Shown: piece by piece, positions 42,535 through 53,589 of the stretch | Numbering within the stretch: the stretch's first letter is position 1 | Layout of the letters: every line of letters starts with the position of its first letter | Source of the DNA: Comamonas sp. lk | Lineage (GTDB): Bacteria; Pseudomonadota; Gammaproteobacteria; Burkholderiales; Burkholderiaceae_C | DNA length: 64,000 nt | Assembly (NCBI GenBank): GCA_945925985.1 | Contig: CAMELV010000011.1 | Coordinates: forward strand, 1-64,000 | Direction: 5' to 3' | Made by a program: the position numbers and the translations under genes | Notes under the pieces: model-generated | What the model was told of the DNA's origin: nothing | What the model saw: only the letters and a program-made list of their open reading frames with translations | Database searches by the model: none

Positions 42535-43476
42535 ATGGCCGACATCATTCTTCACCATTACCCGACCTCACCGTTTGCGGAAAAAATCCGGCTGGTGCTG
42601 GGCTACAAACAACTGGCCTGGAAGTCGGTCATCATCCCGTCCATCATGCCCAAGCCCGACGTGCTGGCGCTCACCGGCGGCTACCGCAAGACCCCGCTCC
42701 TGCAGATCGGCGCCGATATCTACTGCGACACCGCCCTGATCTGTGAGGTGCTGGAGCACCTGCAGCCCACGCCGGCGCTGTACCCGGTGCCGCACCGTGG
42801 CTTGGCCAGGGTGCTGGCCCAATGGGCTGACAGCACCCTGTTCTGGGCCGCCATGGGCTACAGCTTGCAGCCGCGCGGTGCCGCTGCCATGTTTGAGGGA
42901 GCACCCCCAGAGGCCGCCAAGGCCTTTGTCGCCGACCGTGGCGCCATGACTGCGGGCATGACCCGCCTGCGTCCGGCCGATGCCACCACGGCCTATAAAT
43001 CCTACCTGCGTCGCATTGCCACCATGCTGGAGGGACAGGACTACCTGCTGGGCGCCGCACCGTGCGTGGCCGACTTTGCCGTGTACCACCCGCTGTGGTT
43101 TTCGCGCCGGCGCGTGACGGTCATGGCGGGCATCCTGGACGCGACACCGGCAGTGCTGGCCTGGATGGATCGCATGGAGGCGATCGGCCATGGCCATGTC
43201 GACAAACTCACTGCTACTGAAGCGATAGCAATCTCTTCAACAACCACGGGGCCTGCAGCCCAAATTGATACTTATTTTCAGGATGAGCACGGGATTCCTC
43301 TGGGCAGCAGGGTGACGGTCACAGCCGAGAGTTTTGGCCCCGAGCCTACCGAGGGCGAGCTGGTGGCCGCCACCCGCACCCGCTACACCCTGCGTCGGGT
43401 CGACGAGCGGGCAGGGCTGGTGCATGTGCACTTTCCGCGCATCGGCTTCACCCTCAAGGCAGCGCCGGCCGCATGA
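42535..43476 (+). CDS. Glutathione S-transferase family protein with C-terminal extension
   Basis: 313 residues from ATG 42535 (MADIILHHYPTSPF). The thioredoxin-like half (1-80) has SPFAEKIRLVLGYK, KTPLLQIGADIYCDTALI with the cis-Pro and glutathione contacts. The helical half follows to about 220. Residues 227-242 are encoded by a 48-bp interspersed element, and beyond it lies a ~70-residue beta-type tail (GSRVTVTAESFG, GLVHVHFPRIGF). GSTs are usually 200-230 residues, but this tail appears in a Burkholderiales subfamily as far as I recall. The stop overlaps the acetyltransferase start. Confidence 0.85.
   Translation: MADIILHHYPTSPFAEKIRLVLGYKQLAWKSVIIPSIMPKPDVLALTGGYRKTPLLQIGADIYCDTALICEVLEHLQPTPALYPVPHRGLARVLAQWADSTLFWAAMGYSLQPRGAAAMFEGAPPEAAKAFVADRGAMTAGMTRLRPADATTAYKSYLRRIATMLEGQDYLLGAAPCVADFAVYHPLWFSRRRVTVMAGILDATPAVLAWMDRMEAIGHGHVDKLTATEAIAISSTTTGPAAQIDTYFQDEHGIPLGSRVTVTAESFGPEPTEGELVAATRTRYTLRRVDERAGLVHVHFPRIGFTLKAAPAA
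43213..43260 (+). repeat. 48-bp interspersed mini-element, copy inside the GST gene
   Basis: GCTAC-N7-ATAGC, then the same 31-base distance to the end of GGGGCCTGCAGCC. Read in frame GCT-ACT, giving ATEAIAISSTTTGPAA. It falls at the junction between the GST fold and the C-terminal extension. Confidence 0.7.
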
Positions 43477-43955
43477 GCCTGGCGCCGGCCCTTGACTGGC
43501 AACTGTTGCCTTTCGACGCCCTGACCACACGCCAGTTGCACGACCTGCTGCAACTGCGCAGCGCTGTGTTTGTGGTGGAACAGGCCTGCGCGTTTCAGGA
43601 TGTGGATGGCGCCGACCTCCAGGCGCTGCACCTGCTGGGCACCCGTTCCGGGCAACTGATGGCCTACGCGCGCTGCTTTGCCACTGGCGTCAAGTACGCA
43701 GAGGCCAGCATCGGCCGGGTGGTGACCGACCCTGCACACCGTGGCACCGGACTGGGCCACGCCCTGATTCGCCGGGCGTTGCAGGCGGTGGCCGAGCAGT
43801 GGGGTGAGCAGCCTGTGCGCATTGGTGCCCAAGCGCGGCTTGAGGCCTTTTATGCCGGCCACGGCTTTGTCGACGCGCAACGCCCCTATGTCGAAGACGG
43901 CATTGACCATCTGGAGATGGTCTGGCACCCCCGCAACTCAGGAGCAAACCCATGA
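43473..43955 (+). CDS. GNAT-family N-acetyltransferase, ElaA type
   Basis: 160 residues. LLQLRSAVFVVEQACAFQDVDGAD is the ElaA-type N-terminus (outline), and IGRVVTDPAHRGTGLGHALI holds the acetyl-CoA pyrophosphate loop (R-G-T-G-L-G). ARLEAFYAGHGFV and HLEMVWHP close the fold. Substrate unknown for the family. The start overlaps the GST stop (ATGA), and its own stop overlaps the SDR start. Confidence 0.88.
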   Translation: MSLAPALDWQLLPFDALTTRQLHDLLQLRSAVFVVEQACAFQDVDGADLQALHLLGTRSGQLMAYARCFATGVKYAEASIGRVVTDPAHRGTGLGHALIRRALQAVAEQWGEQPVRIGAQARLEAFYAGHGFVDAQRPYVEDGIDHLEMVWHPRNSGANP

Positions 43956-44857
43956 TCACTGATTTCAACAACAAAACGGCGGTACTCACCGGCGCCGGGT
44001 CGGGCTTCGGCCTGGAGTACGCCCGCATCGGTGCTCGTCTCGGCATGAACCTGGTGCTGGTGGATGTGCAGCAGGACGCACTGGACCGTGCGGCGCAAGA
44101 ACTGCAAGCTGCCGGAGCCGCCGTGCTGGCTCAGCGGGTTGATGTGTCGAACGCCGCCGCCATGGACGCGCTGGGTCAGGCGGTGCAGGCACGCTTTGGG
44201 GCGCCGCATTTTGTCTTCAATAACGCCGGCGTGGGCTCGGGTGGCCTGATCTGGGAAAACTCGGTGCAGGACTGGGAATGGGTGCTGGGCGTCAACGTCA
44301 TGGGCGTGGCGCATGGCGTGAGGGTGTTCACGCCCATGATGCTGGCCGCAGCTGCGCAGGATGCGGACTACCGGGGCCATATCGTCAACACTGCCAGCAT
44401 GGCCGGCCTGCTTAATGCGCCCAACATGGGGATCTATAACGTCAGCAAGCACGCCGTTGTGGCACTGAGCGAGACCCTCTACCAGGACCTGGCGCTGGTG
44501 ACCGACCAGATCAGTGCCTCGGTGCTATGCCCCTATTTTGTGCCGACCGGCATCAGCCAAAGCCACCGCAACCGGCCGGCCGATGCCACGCCGGTCAAGC
44601 CCACGCGCAGTCAGCTGATCGGCCAGGCCATGAGTGACAAGGCGGTGGGTTCTGGCCGTGTCAGTGCGGCCGATGTGGCCCAAAAGGTCTTTGACGCCAT
44701 GGCGGCGGGCCAGTTCTATATTTACAGTCATCCTAAGGCGATTGGCTCGGTGCAGATCCGCCTGGAAGACATCATGCTTGCGCGTAACCCGACAGACCCG
44801 TTTGCCCACAAGCCAGAGTTGGGGCTGGAGCTCAAACGAGCCTTGCGCGAGGCCTGA
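43952..44857 (+). CDS. SDR-family oxidoreductase
   Basis: 301 residues. LTGAGSGFGLEYARIG is the dinucleotide loop, NNAGVGSGG follows, and the active site is Ser in NTASMAGLL and YNVSKHAVV (Tyr/Lys). LVLVDVQQDALD, with Asp after the second strand, suggests NAD. The last ~60 residues (YIYSHPKAIGSV, LARNPTDPF) are a C-terminal tail seen in a subgroup of these enzymes. ATGA overlap with the acetyltransferase gene ties it to the plus-strand group, of which it is the last member. Confidence 0.85.
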   Translation: MITDFNNKTAVLTGAGSGFGLEYARIGARLGMNLVLVDVQQDALDRAAQELQAAGAAVLAQRVDVSNAAAMDALGQAVQARFGAPHFVFNNAGVGSGGLIWENSVQDWEWVLGVNVMGVAHGVRVFTPMMLAAAAQDADYRGHIVNTASMAGLLNAPNMGIYNVSKHAVVALSETLYQDLALVTDQISASVLCPYFVPTGISQSHRNRPADATPVKPTRSQLIGQAMSDKAVGSGRVSAADVAQKVFDAMAAGQFYIYSHPKAIGSVQIRLEDIMLARNPTDPFAHKPELGLELKRALREA

Positions 44858-44865
44858 TTTCTGGC

Positions 44866-44880
44866 GCCGCCCGAGGCGGC
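44866..44880. terminator. GC-rich hairpin between convergent genes
   Basis: GCCGCC-CGA-GGCGGC in the 37-base space between the SDR stop and the leftward GGDEF-EAL stop. No T-run, so only a weak bidirectional terminator candidate. Confidence 0.3.
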
Positions 44881-44894
44881 CCGGGGTCGCAGCC

Positions 44895-47800
44895 TCAGTG
44901 CAGACGGCTTCCGGCTGCGTCTGAAAACAGGTCAACCTGGTTCAGCGCCGGCTCGGGCTTGCCAATCTGGTTCATCATCAGGGTGAGCTCATCGTCTTTG
45001 ATGAAGCCGGCGGATGACGTGGCCAGCAGAATTTTGTCAGGGTGTTGTGAGCGCGACACCACAAAGCCTTGTACGTAGTCCACGCCAATGTCCATCAGGG
45101 TTTGCACCGTCGCTTTATCCTCGGCCCACTCGGCGATCACTTTCATGCCCAGGTTTTTGGCCAGATTCACGATCGCCTCGACGATGGCAATGTTGGCCGG
45201 ATGCTGGTTCATGTTGACGATGAAGCTGCCATCGATCTTGAGCAGGTCGGCGGTGATTTCTTTCAGGTACGAAAAAGAGGTGTAACCGGCGCCAAAGTCG
45301 TCCAGTGCCACCCTGGCGCCAATGCGCCTGACCTTGTTGACAAAGGTGCGGGTGTTATTCATGTCGTGCAGTGCCACGCTTTCTGTGATCTCCAGGCAGA
45401 GCTGGCCCACGATGTGACGGTTTTTCTCCAGTATGTCGTACACGTCCTGCAGGAACTTTTCATCGTTGAGCGAGGCGCCGCTGAGGTTCATGCAAACAAA
45501 GCGGGTGTGCTTGAGCCGCTCCCGGTGCTGGTCCAACCAGGCCAGGGTGGATGTGAGAACCCAACGGTCAATCACCGCCATGCGGCCACTGGACTCACCC
45601 GCCGCAATCAAGCGCTCGGTGGGCACGACATTGCCTTCCGGGTCTTTCATGCGCAGCAGGACTTCAAAATTTAAGGAGTCGTTTGGCGCGGTCAGCGACA
45701 TGATGGGCTGCATTTCAAGGTAAAGCCCCGTTGTGGCCGAATTGGTCGACAACTGGGAAATCAGCTTGAGTTCGGCTTCGTGCTGCTGGAACGCAAGCGC
45801 GAACTTTTCATACACCACCAGGCCACCACTGTTGGCGGTTTTGGCCTGGCGGCAAGCCCGGTCCGCGGTGGAGATCGCGTCTTTTAAGGCCATGTCGGCG
45901 TTGACCTCGATCAGCCCGATCGAGCCGCGAACATAAAAAGCCTTGCCGCCCACCCGGTACGGACGGGTGCCGATGCTGTCCACAACGCCGTGGCACATGT
46001 GGGAGGCCATGGCAATCGGCGTGTCCCGAAACACAATCACAAACTCATCGCCGCCAACCCGCCCGAACTGGATGCTGGTGGGCAATATATCGGTGACACG
46101 TTTGCAAACCTGTTGCAAGACCTCATCGCCCACGCCATGGCCAAACAGGTCATTGATCAGCTTGAAGCGGTCCAGGTCCAGATAGGCCAGTCCCAGGGCC
46201 CGCCCGCCTGCCAACTGGTGGATGGCGCCATAGAGTACCCGCTCGATCCCACGGCGATTCAGCACTTTGGTCAAGGAGTCGTGGTTGGCCAAAAAGTACA
46301 GGTCTTCGGTCGCTTTTGATTTTTCGGTAACGTCCTGGAGCGAGCCTTCGATTTTGTCGCGCGCCAGCGCGGCCTTGACCAGAAAGCGCTTGGCGCCCAA
46401 CAGGCCGGGTGCACTGCGACCCTTCACCTCCAGTTCGCCCGTGGCGGCCCCGCGTGCAGCGTCTATCGCCTCTGGCTGCAGCGAAGGTCCGAATTCGGGG
46501 GTGGGGGATGGCGATGTTGTGCCTTGTTCGGCCACGCGCTTGGCATGCACCATCTGGTGCAGTTTGGTCCAGGCACCCGGCTCGAAATACTGGTGCCAGC
46601 TGTCGCTGCCATCCGTCAGGACGCGGCGGCCCAGCATGCTGATCAGCGCGGGATTAGCGCTTAAAAAACGCCCCTCCATGTCCAGCGTGAACAGGCCGAT
46701 CGGCATGGCCTCAAAGGTATGTTCCAACTCGGCTTGAACAGCGAGTCGATCTTCGTGTTCTTGGCGCATCTGCTGCGCAATCGCCAGGGCCGTCAACAGG
46801 CTCGATGACAGGGCTGCCGTGACGCTGTTGACCGAGCCAATCAGCCCCTTGATGCCCAAGGCCGCCGCAATCACTTCGTAAAAACTGGAAATCAGGGTGA
46901 CCGTGATGGCTGCGGCGTACCAGATGGCGACCTGCGAGCGTGTTTTTTGCAACACACGCGCCATCAGAAACACCAGAAGGCCAATGCCGACGCCGGTAAC
47001 GCTCCACATGATCGGCAGGAAGTCGGCAAACGGCATGGCCAGCGAGAGCGCCAACAAGGGAAAGCATGACCACTGCGCCAATCGGACCAATGTGCGGTGC
47101 CCAATGACCAGCAGATCGTCCTTGAACAGCGAGGTAAACAGTGTCAAGGTCAGCGTATAAAACAGGGTGATGGTCACCAACCGGCCCTGGACCAGCCACT
47201 CGTACGGCACGATATAGCCCAGCCACTGGGTGTCCCAGCCCCCGGACAGCGCGGCCATGCGCAGGTTCAGGACCAGCCAGGTGGCGAACAGCAGGTAGAG
47301 CCCATTGCGGTTGATCACGGCGGTGACAAGAACGAACAAGGCCAGCACCAAAATGCCGCCATCCAGCAGGCCGGCTTTGCGTTGAAACTCCTGGACCGAG
47401 GTTTGCAAGTCGGCGGTTTTCCAGCTCAGGGCGGTGATGCGCGCCGGCCCGATGGCGTTGGTGCGGCACAGCACGGCATTGCCGCTGACCTCCTGGCCCA
47501 GTCGCAGCGCAAAGCCTGATTTGACAGCCGACACCAGACCGGACGCGACGGTCCGGTTGCCAGTGCCCAGCAGCCGGTAGTTGCCAGCATCCCAACACGT
47601 GATTTCCATGGTGTGCCGCGACGGGAATTCGATGGTCCGGTCGGTCTGCCGGGCGCCGGCAGGCACTGGCAGATACAGCCAAAACGGCTGTTCTGAGAGC
47701 TGTGTGTCATGAAATGCGGTGAAGGCTTGGCCCTGCAGACTCGGCAGGGCCCGTTGCGGCGCGGTCATGTCGGCCGTTTGCCGGATCACCTTGATGTCCA

Positions 47801-48002
47801 AACGATTTGCCTCAGATGGCAAAAACTGCGACTGCCAAAAAAACACCGCCAGCAGCGATGCCACCCCAATAAAAAAGGGCAGGGCGTAACACGAAAAAAT
47901 GTGGAGCAGGTCCTCGTTTTTTCGACCGTAACGTTCCAACCGGGTCCGGACGAGCGCGATGGACAATGACATTTTTGTTTCTTCACCCTCGCGGGTGCTC
48001 AT
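44895..48002 (-). CDS. Membrane GGDEF-EAL protein with 7TM sensor module and PAS-like region
   Basis: 1035 residues. One helix at ~35-57, an extracytoplasmic domain to ~215, then about seven helices to ~410, a 7TMR-DISM-like arrangement. A PAS-like segment (AMPIGLFTLDMEGRFLSANP) starts near 430. The GGDEF domain (~590-745) has intact FGRVGGDEFVIVF; the EAL domain (~770-1015) has FEVLLRM in place of E-A-L, with MNLSGASLND, LEITES, LDDFGAGYTSFSYL and KIDGSFI retained. So it may both make and degrade cyclic di-GMP, or use one domain as a regulator. A start at 47972 (MSLSIALV) is possible and has GAAG upstream. It stands alone. Confidence 0.88.
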   Translation of the reverse strand: MSTREGEETKMSLSIALVRTRLERYGRKNEDLLHIFSCYALPFFIGVASLLAVFFWQSQFLPSEANRLDIKVIRQTADMTAPQRALPSLQGQAFTAFHDTQLSEQPFWLYLPVPAGARQTDRTIEFPSRHTMEITCWDAGNYRLLGTGNRTVASGLVSAVKSGFALRLGQEVSGNAVLCRTNAIGPARITALSWKTADLQTSVQEFQRKAGLLDGGILVLALFVLVTAVINRNGLYLLFATWLVLNLRMAALSGGWDTQWLGYIVPYEWLVQGRLVTITLFYTLTLTLFTSLFKDDLLVIGHRTLVRLAQWSCFPLLALSLAMPFADFLPIMWSVTGVGIGLLVFLMARVLQKTRSQVAIWYAAAITVTLISSFYEVIAAALGIKGLIGSVNSVTAALSSSLLTALAIAQQMRQEHEDRLAVQAELEHTFEAMPIGLFTLDMEGRFLSANPALISMLGRRVLTDGSDSWHQYFEPGAWTKLHQMVHAKRVAEQGTTSPSPTPEFGPSLQPEAIDAARGAATGELEVKGRSAPGLLGAKRFLVKAALARDKIEGSLQDVTEKSKATEDLYFLANHDSLTKVLNRRGIERVLYGAIHQLAGGRALGLAYLDLDRFKLINDLFGHGVGDEVLQQVCKRVTDILPTSIQFGRVGGDEFVIVFRDTPIAMASHMCHGVVDSIGTRPYRVGGKAFYVRGSIGLIEVNADMALKDAISTADRACRQAKTANSGGLVVYEKFALAFQQHEAELKLISQLSTNSATTGLYLEMQPIMSLTAPNDSLNFEVLLRMKDPEGNVVPTERLIAAGESSGRMAVIDRWVLTSTLAWLDQHRERLKHTRFVCMNLSGASLNDEKFLQDVYDILEKNRHIVGQLCLEITESVALHDMNNTRTFVNKVRRIGARVALDDFGAGYTSFSYLKEITADLLKIDGSFIVNMNQHPANIAIVEAIVNLAKNLGMKVIAEWAEDKATVQTLMDIGVDYVQGFVVSRSQHPDKILLATSSAGFIKDDELTLMMNQIGKPEPALNQVDLFSDAAGSRLH

Positions 48003-48027
48003 CTGTTGCGCGTCTGGCCGTTCCGTC

Positions 48028-48051
48028 TACCCGCCTTATCCCCGGCGGGTA
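48028..48051. terminator. Hairpin in the gap between the EAL-protein and FeeM-like genes
   Basis: TACCCGCC and GGCGGGTA (8-bp perfect arms, 8-base loop) in the 206-base stretch 48003-48208. Both flanking genes run leftward. The stem lies downstream of the FeeM-like stop and could end that transcript; no T-run follows. The rest of the stretch shows no gene, only AT-rich sequence (48140-48170) suitable for the EAL-gene promoter. Confidence 0.35.
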
Positions 48052-48208
48052 GAGCCATGCTCTTTTGACGTCTAAGGTTTGCTCTGTGGTCCGAACATAA
48101 CCCCGTCAAGATGCGCTGACAAGTAAAACAGTGTCCTCACGTCAGCTAAAAACAACATATAAATCATTGGGTTGGCAGCACAACCTGAAGTGCTACCTGT
48201 AATTGGCC

Positions 48209-48967
48209 TTACATCGGCAGCCCTTGTCGCTGTCTGCTGGGAGACCGATCAGCGAGGTCAAGCGCGATGTCGGGATGGTGGGTCTGGCACATGAAGTCCA
48301 GCAGAGGGTGGTTGACCGCCGCCCAGCGCCGCCTGGCCGAGCCGATGTGAAACGACATCACTCGGTGCGGCAAGTTGCCAGCGTGGCGCAGCGGGATGTA
48401 GCCCATGCCGGGAAACACATCCTCGAACAGCAATCGGTCGTATTGACGGTCGATGGGCGAGCGACCAGCGATCACCATCCAGTCGACTGCGGTGTTTTGG
48501 CAGTGAAGGAAATAGGCCTTGAACAGCACCGCCTTGACCAAGCGGCCGACCTTGTCATTGGTCACCGCGAGCCGGGTCGCCTCAGCCAGGTGGCGAGACG
48601 TCATCGCCTGGGGCAGGTCCACCGACTGCTCCAGGCTCAGGGGTTTGAATTCATTGCTCTGGATTCGCATGGTGCCCAGGGCAGAGCCATCCAACTTGGA
48701 TTCAGCTAATAGCACCACCACGCCGTCATCCGCGTCCGCCGACTCGGGCTCTCTGAGGGTTTGGGCAAAGTCGGGCAAATGCCTGGCGTAGGCACTGTGC
48801 CGAATCTGAACGGCCTTCGCCAATTGCGCCGGGGTGCGGACCAGCCGCAGGGTGAAGGGCAGCAATTCCTCGGTCATGTCGGTGCGCCGGGCTTCGACAG
48901 TGCGCAGCGGTGGCATCCGTCCCAGAGGAATGGCGGCAGCTGTGGCAGGGGTCATTGATTGAAACAT
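48209..48967 (-). CDS. FeeM-like N-acyl amino acid synthase / LuxI-fold acyltransferase
   Basis: 252 residues from ATG 48967 (MFQSMTPA). LRLVRTPAQLAKAVQIRHSAYARH aligns with the R-x-x-x-Y start of the autoinducer-synthase-like fold (outline). LAESKLDGSALGTMRI, PQAMTSRHLAEATRLAV and KAVLFKAYFLHCQN fit the FeeM/N-acyl amino acid synthase GNAT family, which transfers acyl chains from acyl carrier protein to an amino acid. RSPIDRQYDRLLFEDV and MGYIPLRHAGNLPH are also characteristic. No FeeL-like carrier is adjacent. It is divergent from tex. Confidence 0.75.
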   Translation of the reverse strand: MFQSMTPATAAAIPLGRMPPLRTVEARRTDMTEELLPFTLRLVRTPAQLAKAVQIRHSAYARHLPDFAQTLREPESADADDGVVVLLAESKLDGSALGTMRIQSNEFKPLSLEQSVDLPQAMTSRHLAEATRLAVTNDKVGRLVKAVLFKAYFLHCQNTAVDWMVIAGRSPIDRQYDRLLFEDVFPGMGYIPLRHAGNLPHRVMSFHIGSARRRWAAVNHPLLDFMCQTHHPDIALDLADRSPSRQRQGLPM

Positions 48968-49226
48968 GACGGTGTTTGCTTTCTCTAGGCTGGTTATGGT
49001 CTGATTGACTGTAATCAGCGCTGACAAAATCCACTGTCAGCCGTTGGCTAAACCTCGTGTCAGGTTTTTTCCTACAGCGCCGCCGTCACGAAGCCCCTGG
49101 TGCCAGAGCCGTGCTGAGCACATCCCAAACTGCCCCAGGGCCAGGCCATGCGCTATGGCACACTTCTCGTCTTCATCTTGCGGTTTTCCCCCAGCGGCGC
49201 CAAGTCGAGCGCCAGACCTCTCCCTC

Positions 49227-51479
<2,253 letters not shown>

Positions 51480-51500
51480 CCCGCACCTAGCCGCACCACC

Positions 51501-52325
51501 ATGCCACTTGCCAAACTGCTTGCCATTCAATTTGTGCTGCCCAGCATTCCGCGGGTGGTGGCCTTGCTGCTGAGCGAGCTGGACCAGGCTGAACCCGACC
51601 TGCGAAAAGTCAACCAGCTCATCAGCACTGACCTGGCGTTAACAGCCCGCCTGCTTCAGTGGGCTAATTCAAGTTTTTTCAAGATGTCCGGCAAGATCAA
51701 CAGCGTGTCCGAGGCGCTGGCGATTCTGGGTCTGGCACAGGTGCGGGCCATGACGGCTGAGGCTGCGGCCAGCGCCTCTTTGCGGTCTGTGCCTGGCATT
51801 GACTTGCTGCAATTCTGGTCCTACAGCCTCAATGTGGCCAAGTTGTCGCGCTCTTTGGCGGGCGTGGTGCGGCAAAACCAGCAGGCGGCATTCACCTGCG
51901 GCCTGATCCACGCGGTGGGCGAGTTGGCCATGCACATGGCCATGGCGCCGCAGCTGCAGGGTCTGGACGGGTCGGTGGGGCCGCTGGACCTGCGGCGTGC
52001 GCGTTTAGAGCGACGCCAGCTGGGTTTTTGCTATGCCCAAGTGGGTGCTGGCCTGGCTCGCCAATGGCATCTGCCTCAATCCATCGTGGATGCCCTGGCG
52101 CACCAGTACGCGCCCTTTGACAACGATGTGTTTGAGCCCTTGGCCGGTGTCATTCACCTGGCGACCTGGCGGGCGCGCGCCAAAGAGGCCAAGCTGCCTG
52201 AACAGGCGCTGGCCGATACCTTTCCCGGCTCGGTCGGTGAGCTGCTGGGCTTGGACATCGACCTGGTCTTGCAGCAAGACCCGATTGACTGGTCGGCCCA
52301 AGGGCCGGGCCGCGCTGGGGCCTGA
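51501..52325 (+). CDS. HDOD-domain protein
   Basis: 274 residues. LPSIPRVVALLLSELDQAEPDLRKVNQLI and STDLALTARLLQWANSSFF (both in outline) form the HDOD start, then ILGLAQVRAMT, FWSYSLNVAKLSRSLA and GLIHAVGELAMHM. The HD metal ligands are largely absent (HAVGE rather than HDIG), as is usual for HDOD. These cytoplasmic proteins act in signalling, often with cyclic di-GMP. Four bases separate it from the patatin gene. Confidence 0.85.
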   Translation: MPLAKLLAIQFVLPSIPRVVALLLSELDQAEPDLRKVNQLISTDLALTARLLQWANSSFFKMSGKINSVSEALAILGLAQVRAMTAEAAASASLRSVPGIDLLQFWSYSLNVAKLSRSLAGVVRQNQQAAFTCGLIHAVGELAMHMAMAPQLQGLDGSVGPLDLRRARLERRQLGFCYAQVGAGLARQWHLPQSIVDALAHQYAPFDNDVFEPLAGVIHLATWRARAKEAKLPEQALADTFPGSVGELLGLDIDLVLQQDPIDWSAQGPGRAGA

Positions 52326-52329
52326 TACC

Positions 52330-53460
52330 GTGGTTCAGGCGCTGCGCATCCACGCCGGGCCAGCGGCTCTGCGCCATATCAGCCGCCACGGGCTGCAACC
52401 GCAAGACATCAGCACTGTGGCGGGTGCGGCGGGGGGGCCCAAGGGCCTGATCCTGGGCCCGCTGGACCGCTTTGTGTTTGGCCATTGGCTGGCCAGCAGC
52501 GCACAGCCGGTGCATCTGGTGGGTGCTTCGATTGGGGCCTGGCGCATGGCCACGGCCTGCCTGGCGCAGCCGGTGGCGGCTTTTGCCCGGCTGGAGCATG
52601 ACTATATTCACCAACATTACGACCTGCAGCCCGGCGAGAAGCGCCCGGCGGCAGAGCGGGTCAGCGCACTGTTTGGGCAAAACCTGGCGGCTTTTTTTGG
52701 TGAGCAAGAGGCCCGGGTGCTGAGCCATCCGCGCTACCGACTGCACATTTTGGCTTCGCACGGGCGCCATGTGCTGCGCACCGAGCACCCCTGGCGCACG
52801 CCGCTGGGCTATTTGGGCGCTTACTTGAGCAACGCTGTCTATCGCCGGGCCCTGGGGGCCTGGCTGGAGCGGGTGGTGTTCTCCAGCCCAGGGGCTGATT
52901 TGCCTTTTGCCAGCGACGACTTTGCCACCCGCCGGGTGGCTTTGAGCGCCGCAAATTTTCAGCCAGCGCTGCAGGCCAGCTGTTCGATCCCGTTCGTGCT
53001 GCGCTCGGTCACCCACATCCCGGGCGCGCCAGCCGGGTCTTACTGGGACGGCGGCATCACCGATTACCACCTGCACCTGAACTACGCCGCACGCTTTCAC
53101 GCTATCGAATCGAGAGCTATAAACCCAATAACGACGGGGCCTACAGCCCAAAATGGCTTGGTTTTATACCCGCACTTCCAGCAGGCTGTGGTGCCTGGTT
53201 GGCTCGACAAGCACCTGCCGTGGCGGCACGCAGCCACCCCGTTTCTGGACAACATGCTGCTGCTGGCGCCTGACCCGGGCTGGGTGAGCCGCTTGCCACG
53301 CGGAAAGTTGCCAGACCGCACTGACTTCACTTATTTTGGGGCCAATCTCGCGGCTCGGGTCCAGGCGTGGCGGGCGGCGACGTCAGCCAGCGCCCAGCTG
53401 GCCGATGAATTTGAGGCCTGGCTGCACCGGCCTGACCCGGCCCACGTTCACCCACTTTGA
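52330..53460 (+). CDS. Patatin-like phospholipase/acyl hydrolase
   Basis: 376 residues from GTG 52330, just after the HDOD stop. The oxyanion-hole element is AGAAGGPKGLILGPLD (about 29-44), the nucleophile elbow is VGASIGAWRMA (G-A-S-I-G, Ser about 66), and the catalytic Asp is in WDGGITDYHLH (DGG, about 240). These three define the patatin Ser-Asp dyad. Residues 258-273 are encoded by a 48-bp interspersed element, so this loop is probably an insertion. It would hydrolyse lipid acyl chains. An upstream in-frame extension overlaps the HDOD gene and lacks similarity. Confidence 0.85.
   Translation: MVQALRIHAGPAALRHISRHGLQPQDISTVAGAAGGPKGLILGPLDRFVFGHWLASSAQPVHLVGASIGAWRMATACLAQPVAAFARLEHDYIHQHYDLQPGEKRPAAERVSALFGQNLAAFFGEQEARVLSHPRYRLHILASHGRHVLRTEHPWRTPLGYLGAYLSNAVYRRALGAWLERVVFSSPGADLPFASDDFATRRVALSAANFQPALQASCSIPFVLRSVTHIPGAPAGSYWDGGITDYHLHLNYAARFHAIESRAINPITTGPTAQNGLVLYPHFQQAVVPGWLDKHLPWRHAATPFLDNMLLLAPDPGWVSRLPRGKLPDRTDFTYFGANLAARVQAWRAATSASAQLADEFEAWLHRPDPAHVHPL
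53101..53148 (+). repeat. 48-bp interspersed mini-element, copy inside the patatin gene
   Basis: GCTAT-N7-AGAGC and, 31 bases on, the end of GGGGCCTACAGCC. Read in frame GCT-ATC, giving AIESRAINPITTGPTA. Same length, order and frame as the copies at 37999 and 43213. Confidence 0.7.
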
Positions 53461-53589
53461 CCGCCCGCGGGCCGACGACCCGGCTTGCAGATTAAAGCTT
53501 TGGGGTTTGCTCCCGATTGCTTTTGATGCGTCTTTGCATATGACCTCGGTGGGCTGCTGCGTTAAGCGAGCCAACAGAAAGGGCAATTT

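Noticed and set aside
49005..49226. In-frame extension of tex upstream of ATG 49227
   Set aside because: The extra residues are low-complexity Pro/Ser/Arg-rich and absent from the family layout; Tex similarity begins at MQHIVAQ.
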